Position numbers and translations under genes: made by a program
Notes under the pieces: model-generated
Told to the model about the DNA's origin: nothing
Seen by the model: the letters and a program-made list of their open reading frames with translations, nothing else
Database searches by the model: none
Part shown: positions 7,437 through 16,471 of the stretch, in pieces
Numbering within the stretch: position 1 is the stretch's first letter
Layout of the letters: each line of letters starts with the position of its first letter
NCBI GenBank assembly: GCA_030537455.1
Contig: JAUNMR010000019.1
Span: forward strand, 1-64,000
Direction: 5' to 3'
Source: Planctomycetia bacterium
GTDB taxonomy: Bacteria > Planctomycetota > Planctomycetia > Pirellulales > Thermoguttaceae
Length of the DNA: 64,000 nt

Positions 7437-9245
7437 ATGTCACCTTCTCAATCTGAGCCGTTGTCGTTCACACGCCTACGCCGCGCAACTTTAGCGTGCC
7501 TACTGTGCGCGTTAGCGTCGCTGTGCCTTAGCGGTTGCACAAGCGCTCAACGCGTTAAGTTGCCTAATGTCGTGAGCGATAACCCCAGCGCGCACGATCT
7601 GGTCGACGCTGTGAATCGCAATAGCGCTAAGATCAAGTCGCTCGCCTCCACCAGCTCGACCATCGGCGTCGACAATATGCCGGGCTGGGCTCGTTGCTAT
7701 ATCTATTACGACGAGCCGAATAAACTCAGCGTCAGCGGTTCCGCGCTCATGCAGGGCTCCATTATGGTTTGCGGCTGCGACGGTGAAAAATTCTGGTTCT
7801 GGATCAACGACTCCAATAATCCCCCGTTGTATTACTGCCGACTCGATCAGTATCAAAACAGTCAAGTCGGTCAATACCTGCCGCTAGAACCCACATGGTT
7901 CCCCGAAATCCTTGGCGTCGTGCACATCAACGATGAGGATATCCTCGAAGAACCCGTGAGACTCAACGACGGCACAATGAAGCTCATCGTCAAAAAGACG
8001 CGCTCCGACGGAGTCTATCGCAAACACGTCTACTTTGAGCCGAAAACCGCCGCGATTAAACGTCAAGATATCCAGGCGCCAAACGGCGAAACGGTTCTGT
8101 CGGTGGTCTGTCGTGAACATCAGTACCTCGAAGAAGAGGGCGTCGTTCTTCCGAAGAAACTCTCGATCACCTGCCCCTCAAATTCCTCCTTCCCGGTTGT
8201 TAGCATCGACTTCGACCAGCCGACGCTCAACGATTCGAGCGCCTTTACCGCCACAACCTTCGCCATGCCCGAGGACGTCGCCTCGAAGAAAATTGACCTC
8301 GGCAATCAGGCGTCAACCGTTGCGATTCCAGAACAACAGCGCGCGAGCGACGCCGCTGCCACTGCGCCGACAAATAACGCGTCCAACGCCACAGTCATCA
8401 CAACCGCCGCGCCAAATGCGCCGACCGTCTCTCTGCAATCGCCAACCGTCGACTCCACGCCCGTGAATAACGGCGGATTGCCCGCGGCGTCCACGCTACC
8501 CCCGGGGTCGGGTCTAACCCCAACAGGTCAGCCCTACGACGCGTCGGGAACAGCCAAACCCTACGTCGGCGCCGGCGGAGTCGTCCCCTTCCCAACCGTC
8601 GCGTCAAATACCGAGCGAGCGCAAAACCCAGCGTCCGCGACCGCGGTAGCAGATCCCCACGCCGAACCGCTCCAGCCCTCTGCGCAACTAAACTCCAGCG
8701 TTACGCCCCCAGAAGAAGCCGCGCTGGTCGCTAATACCGCCGCGCCGACCTTCGCCCACGTTAATCAACAGCAACCCGCTATGCAGGTCGGTCCGCTACT
8801 AACAAATCCACCGCCAACCAATACCGCGCCCGCGAATAACCAAGTCGCCCCCACGGTTCAAACGACCCAACCGCTCGTGCAATCGGTCGCCGCTAATGAA
8901 CCGCGTCAGACCTTCGCGCCGATCTACCCCGGTCTGGATCCCGATGAGAATAGAGCGCGCGTGAACAATTACCCCAATAGCGCCTCCGCCGCGCCAAACG
9001 CCGCGTTTGCCTCTACTCCCAGCCAATTTCCAGGCGCCGCGTCCCCTAATGTCGTCGCCACTGCCCCCGCGCTTGTCCCTACCTATAACTCCGGATTGCC
9101 CGTAACCGCAAACGCCGCGAACGCCACGGTCACGACAAATACAGCCACGGCGCCAACTGCCGCTGCAACCGCGCCTACCTCTGGCGGTTTCGACGGCGAC
9201 CTCTTCCCGAACGAAGAGGATTTCTCTGAACTGCTCACGTTCTAA
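7437..9245 (+). CDS. Large lipoprotein, LolA-like N-terminal domain and Ala/Pro/Asn/Thr-rich tail
   Basis: A signal peptide ends in the lipobox LSGC with the lipidated Cys at residue 34, so the mature protein should be membrane anchored. Residues about 45-285 form a beta-rich domain with the arrangement of outer-membrane lipoprotein carrier (LolA/LolB) or DUF4292-like proteins, including segments on scalar residues KLSVSG, GEKFWFW and HVYFEPKTAAIKRQD. From about 290 to the end at 602 the protein is low-complexity Ala/Pro/Asn/Thr/Val, probably an extended spacer through the periplasm. The fold assignment is inference from pattern only. It is followed by a 13-bp perfect hairpin. Confidence 0.75.
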   Translation: MSPSQSEPLSFTRLRRATLACLLCALASLCLSGCTSAQRVKLPNVVSDNPSAHDLVDAVNRNSAKIKSLASTSSTIGVDNMPGWARCYIYYDEPNKLSVSGSALMQGSIMVCGCDGEKFWFWINDSNNPPLYYCRLDQYQNSQVGQYLPLEPTWFPEILGVVHINDEDILEEPVRLNDGTMKLIVKKTRSDGVYRKHVYFEPKTAAIKRQDIQAPNGETVLSVVCREHQYLEEEGVVLPKKLSITCPSNSSFPVVSIDFDQPTLNDSSAFTATTFAMPEDVASKKIDLGNQASTVAIPEQQRASDAAATAPTNNASNATVITTAAPNAPTVSLQSPTVDSTPVNNGGLPAASTLPPGSGLTPTGQPYDASGTAKPYVGAGGVVPFPTVASNTERAQNPASATAVADPHAEPLQPSAQLNSSVTPPEEAALVANTAAPTFAHVNQQQPAMQVGPLLTNPPPTNTAPANNQVAPTVQTTQPLVQSVAANEPRQTFAPIYPGLDPDENRARVNNYPNSASAAPNAAFASTPSQFPGAASPNVVATAPALVPTYNSGLPVTANAANATVTTNTATAPTAAATAPTSGGFDGDLFPNEEDFSELLTF

Positions 9246-9301
9246 TCGAACGCACCCCACGCGCGCAGGCGTTGCGCGTCTGCCGCTGAACTGCTCTAAT
9301 T

Positions 9302-9338
9302 AACGCGCGCGATACGCTCTGCTATCGCGCGCGTTTCC
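9302..9338 (+). terminator. Strong stem-loop after the lipoprotein gene
   Basis: A perfect 13-bp inverted repeat (AACGCGCGCGATA at 9302-9314, TATCGCGCGCGTT at 9323-9335) with an 8-base loop is followed by only a short T run (TTTCCTATT). It is 56 bases past the stop and is probably a terminator or a 3'-stabilising hairpin. Confidence 0.6.
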
Positions 9339-9400
9339 TATTCGCGATTGTGACGCCACAACAATCTCGACACAAACGCTATTTTTTCACGGCGCTTGAC

Positions 9401-9429
9401 TTGAATTCTCCACCGCGGTTAATTATAAT
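9401..9429 (+). promoter_or_regulatory. Sigma-70-type promoter for the TPR gene
   Basis: TTGAAT (9401-9406) and TATAAT (9424-9429) are separated by exactly 17 bases, 73 bases upstream of the ATG at 9503. The -10 box is a perfect consensus. Confidence 0.7.
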
Positions 9430-9502
9430 ATCTAAGAGTCGTCCATGAGAACGCACGCGCGTATCGCGCGGTTCTCGCTGTCACAATCGAAAGAAGGCGC
9501 CA

Positions 9503-10840
9503 ATGCTTACGGTCACACTAGTCACGCCCGCGTTGCGTAGTCGTTTACAAAAATGTTACGAATACGGCAATCAGAAGTTGCAGACTCAGGATTACAAATA
9601 CGCGACAGAAATGTTCGCGCAGTGCGTCGCCGGCGATCCTGCGAACCTCCTTTATATGAACTCGCTCATTGCGGCGTTGCGCCTGGGCGCTGGCAGTAAA
9701 AAGAAGGGCTTCTCCCTCGTCAAAAAGGTCGCTCTCAAGGGCAAAACGCTCAACGACCAAATCAAAGACGGCGTGGAGCGCCTGCGCAAAAACCCTTGGG
9801 ACGCTCAAACCTTTATCGCCATGGGCTTAGCGTGTCTGGAAACCGAACAGGACGAGTTGCGCGACCCTGGTCTGGCGTACCTTAAACACGCCGTAGAAAG
9901 CGCTCCGGACGACGTCGAGGTCATTCACGTCGCCGCGGTCAAACTCACCGAACTAAAGGTCATCGACCAAGCGCTCGCATGTTGGTCATTGATCTCCAAA
10001 CTCAAAAAAGGCGACCTTGAAGCCGACCGCAATATCAGCGACCTCATGCTCGAACGCACGATCACCAAAGTGCAAGCGAACGCGCGACAAGACGAGGAGA
10101 ACCAAAAAGAGGACGAGCAGGAAAAGCTCTCGGTCGAAGACCAGTGCGAAAAACGCCTGCGCAAAAACCCCGAAGATCGCGACGCGTTCCTCGACTTGGT
10201 CAATTACTTCTTCCAAAAGAATAATATGAAAAAGACCGAAGACGCGTGCAAACGCGCGTTGAAAGTCTTTCCCGACGACGCCTTCTTCTTCCCCAAACTC
10301 CTGGAAACCCAAAAGGCGCGCGCTTTAGCCGACCTACAAAAACTCCAAGAGCGCTATAAGTCTGATCCGTCCGATAGCGTCAAGGAACAATTCGAACAAA
10401 AGAAAAAGGATCTCGACCGCATTACCCTGGAGTATATCCAGTACCGCCTGAAGCGTTCCCCCGGCGAATCGGCGTTGCACTTGGAATATGGTAATTTCCT
10501 CATGCAACACAAGCAGTTCAAAGAGGCGATTTCCGAATTCCAAACCGCGAAAGTCGACGCTACGCTGGAAGGTCAATGCCTCCTGAACCTTGCGCTGTGC
10601 TTCCAAAATATTAAACAATATTCCTTGGCGCTACAGCACTATAAACAAGCGGTGCAAAAGCTCGGTCACAATACCGAGGACATCAAAAAAGCGTTCTACT
10701 ACGGCGCTCGACTGGCTCTGGGTCTCAAAGACCTGGTCGTCGCCGATCAGTTCGCCAGCCAACTTGCGTCCATCGATTTTTCTTATAAAGACGTAGCGAC
10801 CCTACTAGACAAAATCACAAAGGCGCGTAATAATAGTTAA
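9503..10840 (+). CDS. Tetratricopeptide repeat protein
   Basis: A 445-residue soluble protein built of TPR-like helical hairpins, for example around residues 18-55 (YGNQKLQTQDYKYATEMF), 95-135, 225-260 and 330-385 (YGNFLMQHKQFKEAISEFQ, then LALCFQNIKQYSLALQHYK). A charged, Glu/Lys-rich helical stretch (about 190-215) and a second (270-305) look like coiled coil. There is no signal peptide, so it should act in the cytoplasm as a protein-protein scaffold. The ATG at 9503 has AAGAAGG six bases upstream. It precedes rpsT on the same strand after 291 bases. Its specific role is unknown. Confidence 0.85.
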   Translation: MLTVTLVTPALRSRLQKCYEYGNQKLQTQDYKYATEMFAQCVAGDPANLLYMNSLIAALRLGAGSKKKGFSLVKKVALKGKTLNDQIKDGVERLRKNPWDAQTFIAMGLACLETEQDELRDPGLAYLKHAVESAPDDVEVIHVAAVKLTELKVIDQALACWSLISKLKKGDLEADRNISDLMLERTITKVQANARQDEENQKEDEQEKLSVEDQCEKRLRKNPEDRDAFLDLVNYFFQKNNMKKTEDACKRALKVFPDDAFFFPKLLETQKARALADLQKLQERYKSDPSDSVKEQFEQKKKDLDRITLEYIQYRLKRSPGESALHLEYGNFLMQHKQFKEAISEFQTAKVDATLEGQCLLNLALCFQNIKQYSLALQHYKQAVQKLGHNTEDIKKAFYYGARLALGLKDLVVADQFASQLASIDFSYKDVATLLDKITKARNNS

Positions 10841-11131
10841 GAAGATTTTTATGCGCGACGCTTCACGACTCGGAACGCTCTCTCCGAAAGAATCGTCGCG
10901 CCGGACGTTGTGTGCGCTCGTGAGTATTAAGTTAAAATATTCCTGGCTCATAACGCGTCCAAAGTGGCGTCGAAACTGCGCGTTACGCGCGCGCTCTTTC
11001 GTCAAAACGCACGCAACGTTATCCTTAAGGAGCTTGTCGACGACGTCTACTACCAACCCATCGTATCGGGACGCGTCGAAACGACGCCATGCGTTTTTCT
11101 GCAACTTAATTCCTTTTTTTACCAGTTTACC

Positions 11132-11416
11132 ATGCCAAACATTCAAAGCGCTAAGAAAAGACAGCGACAGAACGCCGTTCGTCGCGAACGTAATCGTGCG
11201 GCTCGCTCCGTCGTCCGCAATCGTATTAAGAACCTCCTGAAAACGTTGCGCGCTGGCGACGTCGAAAAGGTCGAAAAAGAACTCTTCCCGAACGTGTGCA
11301 GCGCGCTGGACCGCGCCGCCAATCGCGGTCTTTGGCACAAGAACAACACCTCGCGCAAAAAGTCCCGACTTGCTAAGTTGATCGTTAAGGTCAAAGCGCA
11401 AAATAACGCTGGCTGA
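11132..11416 (+). CDS. rpsT: 30S ribosomal protein S20
   Basis: S20 binds 16S rRNA early in 30S assembly. The N-terminus MPNIQSAKKRQRQN and the basic helical body with the AANRGLWHKNNTSRKKSRL segment are diagnostic, and 94 residues is normal. The frame is open upstream to 10964, but the family start is the ATG at 11132. No Shine-Dalgarno is visible; a pyrimidine-rich tract precedes the ATG. The 291-base leader after the TPR gene carries no gene and may hold the promoter (an AT-rich TTAAAAT lies near 10930). Confidence 0.96.
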   Translation: MPNIQSAKKRQRQNAVRRERNRAARSVVRNRIKNLLKTLRAGDVEKVEKELFPNVCSALDRAANRGLWHKNNTSRKKSRLAKLIVKVKAQNNAG

Positions 11417-11527
11417 TCTGCAACGTCCACTTTGCGTCTGATCTGTTCACGCGCGCCACGGTTCGCGGCGCGCAGTGACTCGCGTTCCGATTCCACGCCT
11501 GGCGTTGTCTGGGAACGCATCCGGAGC

Positions 11528-11574
11528 GACCGTCTTTCAGCGCGCCTCTAGCGTGCGTTGAGCGACGGTCTTTT
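11528..11574 (+). terminator. Rho-independent terminator downstream of rpsT
   Basis: GACCGTC (11528-11534) pairs with GACGGTC (11564-11570), an inner stem AGCGCGC/GTGCGTT extends the helix with wobble pairs, and TTTT follows at 11571. A second GC-rich inverted repeat GCGCGCC/GGCGCGC (11451-11457 and 11467-11473) lies closer to the stop codon. Confidence 0.65.
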
Positions 11575-11664
11575 GCTTGCTTAACTCTCTGCGCATAGCG
11601 CCTCCGCGCTCACTGCGCTGACTTTCGCGCCGTGACGCGCAACGCCAGGAGCGTTCGATTTCCC

Positions 11665-12726
11665 ATGAAAGCTAGCCTTTCGCAGTTGGCTGAGTTGACC
11701 AACGGTCGTATCGTCGGCGACCCTAACCTCGTTATTGACGCCGCCGCCCCTTTGCACTCCGCCAACGCTCACGCCATTACCTTCGCCGACCGACCCGATC
11801 GCGTCGACTGGTTGCGCGACACACAAGCTTGCGCCGTCGTTCTACCGGAAGACTCTGCTTGCGAACTGCCTGATAATTTCTCGCAACTGCGCGTTAAAAA
11901 CGCACGCGCCGCCTTTGAAATCATCGCGTCCTACTTCCGTCCGGCCAGAACCGACCTCATAGCCAGCGGCGTCTCCCCCCAAGCGAGTGTCGATCCAACC
12001 GCAGAAATCGGTCAAAACCCTTGCATCGCCCCTGGCGTGGTACTCGGACCACATGTAAAAATCGGCGATAACGTCAGGCTCTTTCCCGGCGTTGTCGTCT
12101 TGGCCGGCGCCTCAATCGACGACAATTCCACTCTCTTCCCCAACGTCGTCGTCTACGAAAATTGTATCATTGGGAAAAACTGTATTCTTCACGCCAACGC
12201 GGTAATAGGCGCCTACGGTTTCGGCTACGATTCCTCTACCGGGGAGCATAAACTCGCCTCGCAACTGGGCGCGGTCGAAATTCAAGACAACGTTGAAGTC
12301 GGCGCTTGCGCCACTATCGACCGCGGCGCCTATGACAACACCGTGATTGGCGAAGGCTCTAAAATCGACAATCACGTTATGATCGCCCATAACTGCCACA
12401 TTGGCAAGCGTAATATGATCTGCGCGAGCGTCGGCGTCGCCGGCAGCGTTGTGACCGGCGATTACGTCGTTATGGCCGGACGCGTGGGCGTGCGCGATCA
12501 CGTCTCTATCGGCGATTTTGCCATTCTCGGCGCTATGGCCGGCGTTATGGGCGACGTGCCGGCCAAAGCGAAAATCGTCGGTATTCCCGCCACGCCTGAA
12601 AAAGAACAAATGCGCAAACAAGTGGCGCTCGCGAAGTTGCCAGATACGCAAAAAGAAGTCAAAAACCTACGCGCGCAACTTGACGACGTACTCAAACGTC
12701 TGGAAGCGCTTGAAAATCAAGAATAA
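11665..12726 (+). CDS. lpxD: UDP-3-O-(3-hydroxyacyl)glucosamine N-acyltransferase
   Basis: LpxD adds the second hydroxyacyl chain from acyl-ACP in lipid A synthesis. After the N-terminal uridine-binding domain (about 1-100), hexapeptide repeats forming a left-handed beta helix run from about 105 to 320. The catalytic His is His242 in the IAHNC motif, and DRGAYDNTVIG matches the family. A C-terminal helix binds ACP. The ATG at 11665 matches the family N-terminus (MKASLSQLAELTNG); the frame extends upstream to a GTG at 11632. At 353 residues it is of normal length. It pairs with lpxI 51 bases downstream, indicating an LPS-type outer membrane. Confidence 0.95.
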   Translation: MKASLSQLAELTNGRIVGDPNLVIDAAAPLHSANAHAITFADRPDRVDWLRDTQACAVVLPEDSACELPDNFSQLRVKNARAAFEIIASYFRPARTDLIASGVSPQASVDPTAEIGQNPCIAPGVVLGPHVKIGDNVRLFPGVVVLAGASIDDNSTLFPNVVVYENCIIGKNCILHANAVIGAYGFGYDSSTGEHKLASQLGAVEIQDNVEVGACATIDRGAYDNTVIGEGSKIDNHVMIAHNCHIGKRNMICASVGVAGSVVTGDYVVMAGRVGVRDHVSIGDFAILGAMAGVMGDVPAKAKIVGIPATPEKEQMRKQVALAKLPDTQKEVKNLRAQLDDVLKRLEALENQE

Positions 12727-12777
12727 AGACGTCGCGCGTAGCCCCCGCGCCACAACGTCTCTGCCCACGTCTGTGCT

Positions 12778-13770
12778 ATGACCGACCAGTTCGCAACAAC
12801 CGACGCTACGCCCCTTGCGCCGATCCCCAACGATATTACGCGCGTAGGACTCATCGCCGGCTGGGGACGTTACCCTATTCGCGTTGCAAACGCCATTAAG
12901 GCGTCGGGCCGCGAGGTGGTGTGCCTTGGCGTTCGGGATCATGCGGATCCTGAACTAGCGAAGATCTGCGACGTTTTCCACTGGAGCGGCATGGGACGCT
13001 TCGGCTGGGCAACGAATTTCTTCCGTCGTCACGAGGTAGAATACGCGACCCTTGCCGGTAAAATCCATAAAATCAAGCTGTTCGACCCCGCCTTTATTTG
13101 GAAACAGATCCCTGACTGGTACACCATTCGTTTTTTTGCCGACCATTTCCTCACTAAACGCAAGGACTGTAAAGACGATTCGCTACTGACCGCCGTTGTG
13201 CGCGCCTTTGAAGTTCGCGGCGTCCATATTGTTCCTGGCACCGACCTTGTCCCGGAGCTACTCGTGCAACGTCAACTCCTTACCAAACGCGCGCCCAATC
13301 ATGCACAATGGCAAGACGTCTTCTTCGGGTGGAAACTCGCGCGCGAAATGGGGCGACTCGACGTCGGTCAAAGCGTTTCGGTCAAAAACCAAGCGACCCT
13401 CGCAATTGAAGCGATCGAGGGAACCGACCAGGCGATTCTACGCGCCGGTACGCTCTGTCGTAGCAAAGGGTTCGTCGTCGTTAAGGTCGCTAAACCGCGT
13501 CAGGACATGCGGTTTGACGTGCCGACCATTGGGCTACAAACGCTCCAAACCATGGCGCAAGCCGGCGCGGTCGTACTGGCCGTGGAGGCGAAAAAAACGA
13601 TCTTTATCGACCCCGAGGAAACCATCGATTTCGCCAACAAGCATAATATCGCGATTGTCGCGCTCATCGAGGAAGACGTCGACGCGCCCGAAACTGAACG
13701 CGCCTTTCTCGCCACGCTCCTCGAGCGCCACGCGCACGGCCTGGCGCCGACCTATCGCGCGCAAGAGTGA
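12778..13770 (+). CDS. lpxI: UDP-2,3-diacylglucosamine pyrophosphatase (LpxI, DUF1009)
   Basis: LpxI hydrolyses UDP-2,3-diacylglucosamine to lipid X, replacing LpxH in some lineages. The N-terminal nucleotide-binding segment VGLIAGWGRYPI (about 23-34) and the C-terminal catalytic segment with KNQATLAIEAIEGTDQ and KPRQDMRFDVPTIG are the family signatures. It is 330 residues, slightly long because of about 20 extra N-terminal residues. It lies just downstream of lpxD, which supports the pathway assignment. Confidence 0.92.
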   Translation: MTDQFATTDATPLAPIPNDITRVGLIAGWGRYPIRVANAIKASGREVVCLGVRDHADPELAKICDVFHWSGMGRFGWATNFFRRHEVEYATLAGKIHKIKLFDPAFIWKQIPDWYTIRFFADHFLTKRKDCKDDSLLTAVVRAFEVRGVHIVPGTDLVPELLVQRQLLTKRAPNHAQWQDVFFGWKLAREMGRLDVGQSVSVKNQATLAIEAIEGTDQAILRAGTLCRSKGFVVVKVAKPRQDMRFDVPTIGLQTLQTMAQAGAVVLAVEAKKTIFIDPEETIDFANKHNIAIVALIEEDVDAPETERAFLATLLERHAHGLAPTYRAQE

Positions 13771-13842
13771 CGCGTCGCCTCGCGCGCTCGCCAATCTCTT
13801 CATAACTGTCGTTATACTTTAGTCTTAAACAAGGGGCTTTCC

Positions 13843-14751
13843 ATGTCGCGCACGCTCAAAATTACCGCTTGCTTTCTCCTACTGCTAGCGGCGTTGTGTC
13901 TCACAGCGCACGCCAATGCGTTCGACGTCGTCAATCTTTGGCCGTCCACCCCGCCGGGCGATAAGCCGGAACAGTACCAAGACGCCGGGGGACAATACTA
14001 TACCCCGCGATTGGAATTCTGGCGACCAGAAAACCAAACCACCGACGCCTGCATTATTATCTCATGCGGCGGTTGCTACAACGGCGTCGCTTATGACGTC
14101 GAGGGCGTCGCTCCAAGAGATTTCTTCCTTGAAAACGGCGTCGCCGTGGTTATGCTCTGGTACCGAACGCCGCGTCGTCCCAATGTCGCCAAGCACTTTG
14201 CCGCGTGGCAAGACATACAACGCGCCGTGAGAATTGTGCGCTCCAACGCAGAAAACTGGAATATCTCGCCCGATAAGATCGGCGTTATGGGCTTTTCCGC
14301 CGGTGGGCATCTGTGTCTCATGGCCGCAACCTCCAGTCTCACTAAGACCTACGAACCGGTCGACGAAATCGACAAACTCTCGTGCTCTCTGAACTTCGCG
14401 ATCCCGGTTTACCCGGCCTATGCGCTCACCGACGGCGTCGACGAGGAAAACACCGGCAAAGGGAACGACGCCGAACTGGTCGACGACTTCGCGTTCGACG
14501 AAAAAACTCCGCCGATGTGCTTTATTCACGGAGACGGCGACGGTTACTCCGCTATGGCCTCGGTTATGGCGTATCGTCAGTTGCGCAAAATGGGAATTCC
14601 TGGTGAAATGCACGTCTACGCCTACGCAAACCACGCGTTCTTCAACTGCGGCCCAGACGCGCCCATTCGTAAATACCCGCAACGCGTTCTGGAATGGCTA
14701 CAGGCGATTAATATCCTCGACGCGCCAGAAAGCGCGCGTGTGCAACACTAA
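13843..14751 (+). CDS. Secreted alpha/beta hydrolase, probable carbohydrate esterase
   Basis: A signal peptide (1-26, ending AHANA) sends this 302-residue protein out of the cytoplasm. The alpha/beta hydrolase core has an oxyanion-type CGG segment (75-77), the nucleophile elbow GFSAGGH with Ser152, an Asp in the HGDGDGYS segment and a His in YANHAF near the end. This arrangement resembles xylan or pectin acetylesterases of the BD-FAE type. The deacetylase role is inference; a lipase or peptidase of the same fold is possible. It follows lpxI by 72 bases. Confidence 0.8.
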   Translation: MSRTLKITACFLLLLAALCLTAHANAFDVVNLWPSTPPGDKPEQYQDAGGQYYTPRLEFWRPENQTTDACIIISCGGCYNGVAYDVEGVAPRDFFLENGVAVVMLWYRTPRRPNVAKHFAAWQDIQRAVRIVRSNAENWNISPDKIGVMGFSAGGHLCLMAATSSLTKTYEPVDEIDKLSCSLNFAIPVYPAYALTDGVDEENTGKGNDAELVDDFAFDEKTPPMCFIHGDGDGYSAMASVMAYRQLRKMGIPGEMHVYAYANHAFFNCGPDAPIRKYPQRVLEWLQAINILDAPESARVQH

Positions 14752-14988
14752 TCGCTCATACAATTTACTGTGGATCTGAATAAGTCAAGGAACGCGGCGC
14801 CCCTCGCGAGTACGACGACCTGTTCTATTTGTCATGTGCAATATCAGCGCTCACGTCATGGAAAATTACGTTTGATTGACGTCAGCGCTTGAGAAATCTC
14901 CAAAAAAATCTCGTACGCGTAACTGCTGATTTCGCGTAATTAACATGACAAAAGAGCGTTGACGCTAAGAAAAAAGGGCGTCCCTTGA
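14752..14988. other. Intergenic region with inverted repeat
   Basis: No gene is supported. An 11-of-12 inverted repeat (AGCGCTCACGTC at 14846-14857, GACGTCAGCGCT at 14878-14889) around a 20-base loop may end transcription from the esterase gene, although no T run follows. Confidence 0.4.
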
Positions 14989-15015
14989 TTGACTTACACA
15001 ATATTACTGTATAAT
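14989..15015 (+). promoter_or_regulatory. Promoter upstream of the Gfo/Idh/MocA gene
   Basis: A perfect TATAAT (15010-15015) follows TTGACT (14989-14994) with a short 15-base spacer. TTGATT at 14985-14990 offers a 19-base alternative. The leader to the ATG at 15122 is about 100 bases. Confidence 0.55.
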
Positions 15016-15121
15016 CGAAACTGTGTAATACACTCTCCTGACATTCGCCTCTATACGTTAGGGACATGTCGTTCAGTCGTTTCACAACGACGTGTATCTG
15101 TTTTTTTTCAAAGGAATAGCG

Positions 15122-16375
15122 ATGAAACCAAACGCTAAGCAACTGAACCGCCGTTCTTTTCTACTGAGTACGGCCACAGCGATCTCCGCGCCCTTAGTCC
15201 TACCTGGTCGTATCTTCGGGTTCGACGGCGGCGTTTCTCCCAGCAATAAGATTAATTTGTTCCATATCGGTCTGGGCAATCGTGGAAACGAGCTACTTGG
15301 CGGTTTCCTCAACAATCCGAACTATCACGTGCTCGGCGTTTGCGACTGCTACAAAGACCATCTCGATCGCGCCGCGGAACGCGTCAACAATCATTATCAA
15401 AACGACGCGGCGGCAAAATACGCTCATTACGAAGACGTTCTGCAACGCTCCGACGTCGACGCGATCTGCTGTGCGTGTCCCGACCACTGGCATACGAAGA
15501 TCTCCGTGGAAGCGTGTCAAGCTGGCAAAGACGTCTACTGCGAAAAGCCGCTCACGCTCACGTTGCAAGAGACGCGCCTGATCGTCAAGGCGGCGCGCAA
15601 ATATAACCGCGTGTGCACCAGCGGTAGCCAGCGCGTTATGGAAGACTACGGATACATGGCTCCGATCGTTCAAAGCGGCGTGCTTGGCGAAATCAAGGAA
15701 GTCTACTGCGGTCTGGGCAATCCTCCGAAGCATTGCTACCTTCCGGAACAAGCGATTCCCGAAGGGTTCGATTGGGATCGTTGGCAAGGTCAAGCTCCTG
15801 AGGGCCCATATAATAGCGAACGTTGCTCTGGCAACTACGGCGGCGGCTGGCGTAATTACGGCGAATACGGCAATGGTTTTCTCGCAGACTGGGGCGCTCA
15901 CAAGTTCGGCGGCTCCCTTTACGCGCTTGGTATCGACGACCAAGAACCGGTGGAAATGCTTCCTCCGGGTTACGAAGGTCAAAAATACGCGTGCGCGGTC
16001 TATCGTAACGGCGTGAAGATCTACCACGCTTGGAACGGTCCGCACGATATCACAATCATCGGTACCGAAGGAGAATATCGCCACAATTCGCCGCGACCGA
16101 ACCCGCTCAAGCCTGTGGAACTGAGACGATACTCCGGCGGCGCTAACAATATCGCCGACGACTTCGCTTTCTGCGTGCGCAATCGCTTGCGTCCCTTCCA
16201 AGACTTCTTCTACGGCGCTCGCACCGCCGCGCTGTGCCAACTCTTCGGCATTGTTCACAAGCTCAATCGTCCTCTCCGTTGGGATACTGAAAACTGTTGC
16301 TTCATCGACGATCCGGAAGCGAACCGCCACGTCGCGCGACCCCAACGTTATCCCTATGTCATTCCGGAAGTCTAA
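15122..16375 (+). CDS. Tat-exported Gfo/Idh/MocA family oxidoreductase
   Basis: The N-terminus carries a twin-arginine signal (Arg10-Arg11 in NRRSFLL, then a hydrophobic stretch), so the folded enzyme should be exported by the Tat system; tatC is in this window. The Rossmann motif GLGNRG (50-55) binds NAD(P), and EKP (141-143) is the family's catalytic-region signature. The C-terminal alpha/beta domain includes DWGAHKFGG. Members act on sugars, inositols or related polyols; the substrate here is unknown. The start at 15122 has AAAGGA upstream. Expansion of Tat-exported members of this family is typical of Planctomycetes. It is followed by a HEAT-repeat protein on the same strand. Confidence 0.9.
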   Translation: MKPNAKQLNRRSFLLSTATAISAPLVLPGRIFGFDGGVSPSNKINLFHIGLGNRGNELLGGFLNNPNYHVLGVCDCYKDHLDRAAERVNNHYQNDAAAKYAHYEDVLQRSDVDAICCACPDHWHTKISVEACQAGKDVYCEKPLTLTLQETRLIVKAARKYNRVCTSGSQRVMEDYGYMAPIVQSGVLGEIKEVYCGLGNPPKHCYLPEQAIPEGFDWDRWQGQAPEGPYNSERCSGNYGGGWRNYGEYGNGFLADWGAHKFGGSLYALGIDDQEPVEMLPPGYEGQKYACAVYRNGVKIYHAWNGPHDITIIGTEGEYRHNSPRPNPLKPVELRRYSGGANNIADDFAFCVRNRLRPFQDFFYGARTAALCQLFGIVHKLNRPLRWDTENCCFIDDPEANRHVARPQRYPYVIPEV

Positions 16376-16471
16376 GCGCTCCATGACGCGTTACTCTTTC
16401 CTCTCCCTCTCACTAAATTCCATCGCGCGCGACTCACAGAAGCGCTCGCAAATTATATTAGGGTAAAACTT

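Noticed and set aside
8290..9230. Low-complexity tail of the lipoprotein as a repeat array or misassembly
   Set aside because: The frame stays open, the codons vary and no exact DNA repeat unit was seen, so it is a genuine low-complexity protein segment.
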